From assembly GCA_002771315.1 (NCBI GenBank), contig PCSF01000196.1, positions 1 to 12,314 of the forward strand: a stretch of DNA of 12,314 nucleotides, given 5' to 3'. This document shows positions 6,983-12,314 of this stretch, piece by piece; positions within the stretch are counted from its first letter, which is position 1, and the number at the start of each line of letters is the position of its first letter. The notes beneath the pieces were generated by a model. That model was not told where the DNA came from. It ran no database searches and saw nothing but the letters and a program-made list of their open reading frames with translations. The position numbers and the translations under genes are program-made. Source of the stretch: Desulfobacterales bacterium CG23_combo_of_CG06-09_8_20_14_all_52_9. GTDB taxonomy: Bacteria; Desulfobacterota; Desulfobacteria; Desulfobacterales; UBA2156.

Positions 6983-7243
6983 AAAAATGGTTGTGCACCC
7001 TGCTTCGAGTTCTTTCCGGCAAAACAAGGATCTTGGGTTGGCCGGGGTCGATCCGCGACACAACCTGCATCATTTATCGCTGCTTCCTTCCGGACCTGAC
7101 GAGATTCATGACCGGCTGTTGCGCGGCGTCCGGCCGGGAGATCCCCGAATCGCCGGGGGTCGAACCCTCTGAAGGGGATTCAGCCCCGCATAAAGCGGCT
7201 TTCGGGTTCAGGGCACCGCTAACTCCCCGCCTAGCACAACCGG
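6983..7243 (-). ncRNA. ffs: Signal recognition particle RNA, large bacterial type with Alu domain
   Basis: About 260-nt RNA that, with Ffh, targets nascent membrane proteins to FtsY and the translocon. The S-domain apical stem is unmistakable: on the minus strand 7100-7079 reads GTCAGGTCCGGAAGGAAGC followed by AGC, the conserved Ffh-binding hairpin. At the 5' side, 7237-7161 closely matches the Alu domain of Bacillus subtilis scRNA (GTGCTAGG, GGGGAG, TAGCGGTGCCCTG, GAATCCCCTTC, then GGGTTCG). The terminal helix closes perfectly: GGTTGTGC at 7241-7234 pairs with GCACAACC at 6996-6989, bringing both ends together. A long helix links the two domains (GGGTT with AACCC, and a CGCG...GCC strand with GGTTGTGTCGCG). 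Ends are estimates from the promoter and from the T-run at 6987-6983. Position upstream of grpE on the same strand may allow read-through. Confidence 0.93.
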
Positions 7244-7248
7244 TGTCT

Positions 7249-7276
7249 ATCATAATTGATGAAGGGATTTTTTCAA
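7249..7276 (-). promoter_or_regulatory. Promoter of the SRP RNA gene
   Basis: TTGAAA (7276-7271), a 16-bp spacer and TATGAT (7254-7249) on the minus strand make a near-consensus sigma-70 promoter. The predicted start, about 7242-7244, coincides with the 5' end expected from the closing helix of the RNA. The two predictions are independent and support each other. Confidence 0.75.
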
Positions 7277-7313
7277 GGAGAAAAGGGGGAAAAAGGATTA
7301 AAAGGCTTGGATC

Positions 7314-7342
7314 TTGACTTGATCATGGGGCTGGCCTACCAT
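7314..7342 (+). promoter_or_regulatory. Candidate sigma-70 promoter of the tilS-ftsH-folP operon
   Basis: TTGACT, an ideal 17-bp spacer, then TACCAT. It predicts a start near 7349 and a leader of about 90 nt before tilS. It is divergent from the SRP RNA promoter, with the two -35 boxes about 40 bp apart. The rest of 7256-7438 holds no gene that I can support. Confidence 0.5.
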
Positions 7343-7438
7343 CAATTTGTAGCCGTGAATGGTTAAAAATGAAGCGTGAAAGAACGAATTTTCAGTTTAT
7401 GGCGTCAAATCTAATGTAAGGGGTAAAAAGCGATTCAA

Positions 7439-8926
7439 ATGGATCGAAGGGATCAAAAGAGATTTTTAGAAAAAGTCCTCCAGACCCTGACCGATTATCG
7501 GATGATTGCGCCGGGAGAAAGGGTCCTGGTGGGTGTCTCTGGCGGACCCGACTCGGTTTGCCTTTTGCATCTGCTTCATACCTTTTCTGACGCCCTATCC
7601 ATCCGGTTGGGTGTCGCCCACCTCAACCATGCCCTCAGACCCGGGCAGTCCGACCGGGACGCAGACTTTGTGGCAAGGCTGACCGAATCCCTGGGGTGGC
7701 CCTTTTACCTGGAAAAGGTTCCACCCGGAACATGGCCTGCCGACGGCGCTTCTACAGAGGAAAAGGCGAGGAGGGTCCGCTACGAATTTTTCAGAGCGGT
7801 CTCCGGGGTCCATGGATACCCAAAAGTCGCCCTCGGCCATCACGCCGGGGATAATGCAGAGCTTTTCCTGATGCGTCTGATGACCTGGAGCGGGCCGGCA
7901 GGGGTGTCCGGCATCCCTCCGGTAAGGGATGATGCCCAAGGCGGCGGGCGGATCATCCGCCCTCTTATCCGGTGCACCCGAGAGGAAATCGTATCTTACC
8001 TCGCGCATCAGGGGATCGGTTTTGTTGAAGACGGCACCAATTTCTCCATGCGCTTTTTCCGGAATCAGGTCCGCCACAGGCTGATCCCCGCATTGAAGTC
8101 CCGGTTCAACCCCAAGGTCGAAGCCGCCTTGAACCGGTTTTGCGCCATTACCGCTGCAGAAGACGAATGGATGGCTACCCTTACGGAACCGATGTTTCGA
8201 TCGGCCGTGATCCGGCAAGAGGAGGGTGCCTGTGTCCTTTCCGTGAAAACCATGCTCGAAACTCCAGTGGCGGCACAGCGACGGATCCTGCGGATGGCCA
8301 TAGAAAAGATCAAGGGGAATCTTCGGCGCATCACCTTTGATCATGTGGAAAAAGTCCGGTCCCTTTTGTTGCAGGGAAAGGTTAAAAAAGAACTTCATTT
8401 GCCTGAAGGGATCCGGATTATTTTTGATAAAGACAGCCTGGGGATTCACCAGGATATCGCCCCCTGCCGCAAGGGACCGAGTCTAAAAAATAGCGAGGCG
8501 GAAGCACCCAAAACCGATTTCCGATATATTATCGACGGCCCCGGCCTCTACCCTATCCCCGAAATCCGAAAGACGCTGATCATCTCCCGTATGAACACCA
8601 ACGAAGTTGGGGACATTCATAGCGTCGGAAAGGACGCGGCGGTTTTTGATGCCACAACCCTCACCTTTCCTTTGATTCTCAGGAGCTGGGTCTCGGGGGA
8701 TCGGTTTTTTCCTTTGGGCGCATCCGGTAGCCAGAAGGTTAAAAAGTACTTTATCGATCATAAGATTTCCATCAATGATCGCATGGGATGTCCGGTGCTG
8801 ATCTCCCGGGGGCGCATCGCCTGGATTGCGGGGCATCGTATCGGGCATTGGGCGCGGGTGACCGAATCCACCCAAAAAATGGTTCGCGCGGAACTATCGC
8901 TTGATTTACCGGAGAAAAATGGTTAA
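7439..8926 (+). CDS. tilS: tRNA(Ile)-lysidine synthetase
   Basis: ATP-dependent ligase that attaches lysine to C34 of the CAU-anticodon tRNA-Ile, switching its decoding from AUG to AUA; usually essential. It has 495 residues. The N-terminal PP-loop SGGPDS (34-39) is followed by HLNHALRPGQSDRDADF, GHHAGDNAELFLMR and DGTNFSMRFFRNQVRHRLIP, all typical of TilS. The C-terminal substrate-binding domain (about 400-490) includes GDRFFPLGASGSQKVKKYF and IAWIAGHRI. The ATG at 7439 is the first start after an in-frame TAA at 7424. The only ribosome-site candidate, AAGGGG, is about 15 nt upstream, so initiation may be weak. It heads the cluster with ftsH, a frequent neighbour. Confidence 0.95.
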   Translation: MDRRDQKRFLEKVLQTLTDYRMIAPGERVLVGVSGGPDSVCLLHLLHTFSDALSIRLGVAHLNHALRPGQSDRDADFVARLTESLGWPFYLEKVPPGTWPADGASTEEKARRVRYEFFRAVSGVHGYPKVALGHHAGDNAELFLMRLMTWSGPAGVSGIPPVRDDAQGGGRIIRPLIRCTREEIVSYLAHQGIGFVEDGTNFSMRFFRNQVRHRLIPALKSRFNPKVEAALNRFCAITAAEDEWMATLTEPMFRSAVIRQEEGACVLSVKTMLETPVAAQRRILRMAIEKIKGNLRRITFDHVEKVRSLLLQGKVKKELHLPEGIRIIFDKDSLGIHQDIAPCRKGPSLKNSEAEAPKTDFRYIIDGPGLYPIPEIRKTLIISRMNTNEVGDIHSVGKDAAVFDATTLTFPLILRSWVSGDRFFPLGASGSQKVKKYFIDHKISINDRMGCPVLISRGRIAWIAGHRIGHWARVTESTQKMVRAELSLDLPEKNG

Positions 8927-9039
8927 GTTATCTAATTAATTTTTTGGCCAAGACGGAAATTCACGGTCTTTTATAACATTTTGAGTTTTAGCGTCTGCCA
9001 AAGAGTCTTTCATCAATTCCGTCAGGAGGTAAAAACCTG
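8927..9039 (+). other. Intergenic region tilS-ftsH with ftsH ribosome binding site
   Basis: The 113-nt gap holds a clear AGGAGGT (9024-9030), nine bases before the TTG start of ftsH. It also contains a weak 5-bp stem (AAGAC...GTCTT, 8951-8971) and a TATAAC hexamer at 8972 that lacks a well-placed -35. I cannot decide between an own ftsH promoter and read-through from tilS. Confidence 0.5.
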
Positions 9040-10923
9040 TTGAATCCGTTCCAGAAGAATCTGGCATTGTGGATCATTATTACTCTGTTGATGGTTCTGT
9101 TGTATAACCTGTTCAGCCAGCAGCGCCTTTCCGAGACGAGCATCAGCTACTCTGAATTCATGTCCAGGGTGGAAGAGGGCCATATTGCCGAAGTGATCAT
9201 TCAGGGTCAGGAGCTTTCCGTGACCGATGACACCCGGAAACGGTTTAAAGTTTATGCGCCACAGGATGCGGAATTGATCCGCACCCTTCGGGACAAGGGA
9301 GTCGCCATCAGCGCCAGGCCTCCCGAGGAATCCCCCTGGTACATCTCCGTGCTGGTATCTTGGTTTCCCATGATCGTTCTCATTGCCGTCTGGATTTTTT
9401 TCATGCGACAGATGCAGGCCGGCGGAGGTAAGGCCCTGTCCTTCGGCAAGAGCCGGGCACGGCTCATGTCCGACCAGTCTGTCAAGGTGACTTTCCAAGA
9501 CGTGGCCGGCATCGACGAGGCCAAGGAGGAGCTTCAGGAGATCATCGAGTTTTTAAAGGACCCGAAGAAATTTACCCGCTTGGGCGGGAGGATCCCCAAG
9601 GGCGTACTGCTCATGGGTTCACCGGGCACCGGGAAGACGCTTCTGGCCCGCGCCATCGCCGGGGAGGCCGGGGTTCCGTTTTTCAGCATCAGCGGCTCCG
9701 ATTTCGTGGAGATGTTCGTCGGCGTGGGGGCGTCCCGGGTCCGTGACCTTTTCGTCCAGGGGAAAAAGAACGCCCCCTGTATCATCTTCATCGACGAAAT
9801 CGATGCGGTGGGCAGGCACCGGGGGGCCGGCCTGGGAGGAGGGCACGACGAGCGGGAACAGACCCTCAATCAACTCTTGGTGGAGATGGACGGGTTCGAA
9901 TCCAACGAAGGAGTCATCCTGATTTCCGCGACCAACCGGCCCGATGTCCTCGATCCGGCCTTGCTGAGACCCGGCCGGTTTGATCGCCAGGTGGTGGTTC
10001 CGCTTCCCGACATCAAAGGCCGGGAAATGATTCTCCATGTCCACATGCGCAAGGTTCCGGTGGCGCCGGATGTCAAAGTCACCATTCTGGCCAAGGGGAC
10101 CCCAGGTTTTTCAGGTGCCGACCTGGAGAACCTCGTCAACGAAGCCGCTCTGCTGGGGGCCAAGCGCAACAAGGAAAAGGTGGACATGCTGGACTTCGAG
10201 GACGCTAAAGACAAGGTCTACATGGGGCTCGAAAGAAAATCCAAAGTGGTCCGCGAAGAAGATCGCAAGACCACCGCCTACCACGAAGGGGGGCATGCCC
10301 TGGTGGCGCGTTTCTTGCCCGAAACGGATACCGTGAACAAGATCACCATCATCCCCAGGGGACGTGCCGCCGGAATCACATGGTTTCTCCCCGAGGAGCG
10401 GGATTTCAAATACAAGGATCAGCTCGAAAGCGAACTTTCCGTGTCCTTCGGGGGCCGGGTGGCCGAAGAGATTGTTTTCAACCGGATCAGCACCGGCGCG
10501 GCCAACGACATCAAACAGGCAACGGCACTGGCCGAAAAGATGGTTCGTTCCTGGGGGATGAGTGAGGTCCTCGGACTCTTGTCTTATGCCAAGGGAGAGG
10601 AACAAATTTTCCTGGGAAGGGAGATCGCTCAGCATCGGGATTACTCCGAGGAAACGGCTCAGAAAATCGATGCCGAGGTCAAGAAGCTGATCGATAGGGC
10701 GTATGAGCGGGCCAAGGTCGTCCTAAGCGAAAACCTGGATGTTTTGCACAAACTGGCCGAACTCCTCCTGGAAAAAGAGACCGTCTTGGGCAGCGAGCTG
10801 GATCAGATGATTCTTTCCATGAGGCCCGGGATCAAGCTTCCTCACCGACCAGGCGAAGAAGCGGGCGCGGAAAGGGCCGGCAGTACCAAAGACGCTACGG
10901 ATGCGGCGGGCGGGGCCGTTTGA
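9040..10923 (+). CDS. ftsH: ATP-dependent zinc metalloprotease FtsH
   Basis: Hexameric inner-membrane AAA+ protease that extracts and degrades misassembled membrane proteins and some cytoplasmic regulators. It has 627 residues. Membrane segments lie at about 8-25 and 102-122 with a periplasmic domain between. The AAA domain has Walker A GSPGTGKT (193-200), Walker B IIFIDE (248-253) and second-region-of-homology arginines R313/R316. The protease domain has HEGGH (415-419) with the probable third zinc ligand D490 in AANDIKQAT. The start is TTG: AGGAGGT precedes it well placed, and the first in-frame ATG would destroy the first membrane helix. The last 20 or so residues are a variable Ala/Gly-rich tail. 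The stop overlaps the folP start. Confidence 0.97.
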   Translation: MNPFQKNLALWIIITLLMVLLYNLFSQQRLSETSISYSEFMSRVEEGHIAEVIIQGQELSVTDDTRKRFKVYAPQDAELIRTLRDKGVAISARPPEESPWYISVLVSWFPMIVLIAVWIFFMRQMQAGGGKALSFGKSRARLMSDQSVKVTFQDVAGIDEAKEELQEIIEFLKDPKKFTRLGGRIPKGVLLMGSPGTGKTLLARAIAGEAGVPFFSISGSDFVEMFVGVGASRVRDLFVQGKKNAPCIIFIDEIDAVGRHRGAGLGGGHDEREQTLNQLLVEMDGFESNEGVILISATNRPDVLDPALLRPGRFDRQVVVPLPDIKGREMILHVHMRKVPVAPDVKVTILAKGTPGFSGADLENLVNEAALLGAKRNKEKVDMLDFEDAKDKVYMGLERKSKVVREEDRKTTAYHEGGHALVARFLPETDTVNKITIIPRGRAAGITWFLPEERDFKYKDQLESELSVSFGGRVAEEIVFNRISTGAANDIKQATALAEKMVRSWGMSEVLGLLSYAKGEEQIFLGREIAQHRDYSEETAQKIDAEVKKLIDRAYERAKVVLSENLDVLHKLAELLLEKETVLGSELDQMILSMRPGIKLPHRPGEEAGAERAGSTKDATDAAGGAV

Positions 10924-11831
10924 ATCCTTTTTTCGAGATGACCTGGGGATCGCGCCGGATGACCTTGGGTGAGACCACCCGGGTCATGGGGATTGTCAAT
11001 GTCACCCCGGATTCGTTTTCAGACGGGGGAAAGTTTTTCACTTTCGAATCAGCCGTTTCTCAAGGGCTTTCGCTGGCTCAGGCAGGGGCGGACATTCTGG
11101 ATATCGGGGGCGAATCGACCCGGCCCCATTCCGATCCCGTTCCGGCCGACGAAGAGATTCGCCGGGTGGTTCCGGTCATCCGGGCTCTTTTAAGCCGCAT
11201 CGACATCCCTATTTCCATCGATACCACCAAGGCTGCGGTGGCCCGGGCCGCCATCGAAGCGGGTGCTTCCATGATCAATGACGTGAGCGCCCTGCGTTTC
11301 GATCCCGATATGGCTTTCGTGGCCCGGGAGGCCGGTGTTCCCGTAATCTTGATGCACATGCTCGGAACCCCCAAGACCATGCAGCACGCTCCCCACTACG
11401 AGGATGTGACCCGGGAGATATTTGCTTTTTTGGAAGGCGCGATCCATTTCGCTCAGGAAAAGGGAATCCCCAAAAGCCTTATCATCGCGGACCCGGGGAT
11501 CGGTTTCGGCAAAACCCTTATCCACAATCTGACCCTGATCGCCGAATTGCGGACGTTTCATGCCCTGGGAGTTCCTCTCCTTGTGGGCCCATCGAGAAAA
11601 GCATTCATCCGCACGCTCCTAAAAGGGAAGAGCGACCGGGAAATCCGACCCGATATGCCTGAAGTGGAGATCGGCACTCAGGCGGCTGTGGCGGCTTTAA
11701 TCATGAACGGCGCCCATATCATCCGGGCACACGACGTTGAGAACACCCGGAGAACAGCATTGATCGTCGATGCCATCGTCCATGCTCCTATGCATCCGTC
11801 CGGCGGTTCCTCCATTGATGCTGCTTCATAA
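10920..11831 (+). CDS. folP: Dihydropteroate synthase
   Basis: Cytoplasmic folate-pathway enzyme that joins p-aminobenzoate to dihydropterin pyrophosphate; the sulfonamide target. It has 303 residues as a TIM barrel. Visible motifs are GIVNVTPDSFSDGG (24-37), DIGGESTRP, SIDTTK, NDVSAL, IADPGIGFGKT, GPSRKAFI (K227) and RAHD (R269, H271), covering the pterin and pABA pockets. The TTG at 10920 overlaps the ftsH stop (TTGA) and gives a normal N-terminus. An ATG at 10938 (residue 7) is the alternative; neither has a strong ribosome site, so translational coupling to ftsH is likely. Confidence 0.96.
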   Translation: MNPFFEMTWGSRRMTLGETTRVMGIVNVTPDSFSDGGKFFTFESAVSQGLSLAQAGADILDIGGESTRPHSDPVPADEEIRRVVPVIRALLSRIDIPISIDTTKAAVARAAIEAGASMINDVSALRFDPDMAFVAREAGVPVILMHMLGTPKTMQHAPHYEDVTREIFAFLEGAIHFAQEKGIPKSLIIADPGIGFGKTLIHNLTLIAELRTFHALGVPLLVGPSRKAFIRTLLKGKSDREIRPDMPEVEIGTQAAVAALIMNGAHIIRAHDVENTRRTALIVDAIVHAPMHPSGGSSIDAAS

Positions 11832-11873
11832 ACCCAAGAGACGAATCCCATCTGCCGGTCTTTTGCCGAAGAC

Positions 11874-11878
11874 GGAGG
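11874..11878 (+). promoter_or_regulatory. Ribosome binding site that decides the start of the YbbR-domain gene
   Basis: GGAGG ends 8 nt before the TTG at 11887, ideal spacing. The competing in-frame ATG at 11818 lies inside folP, has no comparable site, and would put a charged 23-residue extension in front of the signal peptide. Confidence 0.65.
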
Positions 11879-11886
11879 AGCCTTTT

Positions 11887-12314
11887 TTGAGTCGGAAAAG
11901 CCGATGGTTCCGGATGCCGTACCTGTTGTTCCTTTGGATCGTTCTCTTGGCATCGGGGTGTTCCCGGATCATGGAGGCGGATCTTTTCGTACCCGTCCGG
12001 CTGGAAGGCCTCCCCAACGGGATGATTTTAGTGGAGCAGCCGGCAAAAGGGATCGAAATACGCGTCCGGGGTCCTGAGTCCCGAATCCAATCCATTCAGG
12101 GGGGCCGGATTGGGTACACATTGGACATGACGGCGGTCCGGCTGGGGGTGCAGTCCATCCCCATCGACCCGGCCCGGATTCAGCTTCCCATGGGTGTTTC
12201 GATTGTCGGCTTCTCGCCCAAAACCCTGGCTATAGAGTTGGCCCGGGAGTCCCGAAAGGCCCTCGGCGTAACAGTGGCCCTTTCCGGAGAACCGCCGCCG
12301 GGAAAAGAGGTCAG
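11887..12314 (+). CDS. YbbR-domain (CdaR-like) protein, C-terminus cut by window edge
   Basis: Predicted envelope protein with at least one YbbR beta-domain in the 142 visible residues. A basic N-terminus (MSRKSRWFR) precedes a hydrophobic helix at 11-24 ending in LASGC, which fits a lipobox with Cys25. An extracytoplasmic domain follows, with the YbbR-like features FVPVRLEGLP, IEIRVRGPESRI, LDMTAVRLG and the proline-rich IDPARIQLP before VSIVGFSPKT. YbbR/CdaR proteins partner the membrane diadenylate cyclase CdaA, which is normally encoded just upstream; here folP precedes instead. The start could instead be the ATG at 11818, overlapping folP. The YbbR call is reasonably firm; the lipoprotein call is tentative because a simple membrane anchor looks much the same. 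Confidence 0.75.
   Translation, partial: MSRKSRWFRMPYLLFLWIVLLASGCSRIMEADLFVPVRLEGLPNGMILVEQPAKGIEIRVRGPESRIQSIQGGRIGYTLDMTAVRLGVQSIPIDPARIQLPMGVSIVGFSPKTLAIELARESRKALGVTVALSGEPPPGKEV

Noticed and set aside
6886..6990. CIRCE or sigma-32 element upstream of grpE
   Set aside because: No TTAGCACTC-N9-GAGTGCTAA and no CCCCAT-type -10 could be found on either strand.
6866..7063. 65-codon minus-strand open frame upstream of grpE
   Set aside because: It lies within the 3' half of the SRP RNA gene and the grpE leader; the RNA structure explains the sequence.
7150..7175. tRNA T-loop-like GGGTTCGACCC
   Set aside because: There is no acceptor, D or anticodon arms around it. It lies at the junction of the Alu domain and connecting helix of the SRP RNA, where B. 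subtilis scRNA has a similar GGTTCG.
7595..8449. 284-codon minus-strand open frame antisense to tilS
   Set aside because: It is a shadow of a gene with clear TilS motifs on the other strand; it has no family resemblance of its own.
8951..8978. Terminator after tilS
   Set aside because: The stem is only five base pairs with an 11-base loop and a broken T-run; too weak to call.

Overview
The window looks like chromosomal core sequence of a Gram-negative bacterium, most likely a deltaproteobacterium (Desulfobacterota type). The indications are the tilS-ftsH-folP-ybbR gene order, a ZraP/Spy-like periplasmic metal protein behind a textbook sigma-54 promoter, and lgt next to a copper-export operon. 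This placement is inference from gene content, because no 16S rRNA or other phylogenetic marker is present. I see no mobile element, CRISPR array, tRNA or rRNA.

Layout. (1) Minus strand, 3251 to 1: a copper-handling operon copZ-copA followed by lgt, which runs off the left edge. copZ and copA are one base apart. A candidate promoter with a 19-bp spacer filled by a dyad, the architecture used by MerR/CueR-type activators, lies just upstream of copZ. (2) Divergent plus strand, 3405-4159: a possible enhancer site, a sigma-54 promoter, a ZraP/CpxP-like periplasmic protein gene and a strong intrinsic terminator. Regions 1 and 2 together read as an envelope metal-stress locus. (3) Minus strand, 7276 to 4240: a complete large-type signal recognition particle RNA with an Alu domain, then grpE and dnaK. 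Neither hrcA nor dnaJ is adjacent, and a small palindrome abuts the dnaK stop codon. (4) Plus strand, 7314 to the right edge: a promoter, tilS, ftsH, folP and the start of a YbbR-domain gene. The last three all appear to start with TTG. The diadenylate cyclase gene cdaA, which often sits between folP and ybbR, is not there.

How the genes fit together: CopZ hands Cu(I) to CopA, which pumps it into the periplasm. The ZraP-like protein probably buffers metal or protects proteins there. SRP RNA, GrpE/DnaK, Lgt and FtsH cover protein targeting, folding, lipoprotein anchoring and membrane protein quality control. TilS and FolP are tRNA modification and folate housekeeping enzymes. The least ordinary items are the Alu-domain SRP RNA, the sigma-54 promoter, a 45-bp perfect repeat inside copA and the YbbR gene without its cyclase. 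I did not find a wholly new multi-gene system.
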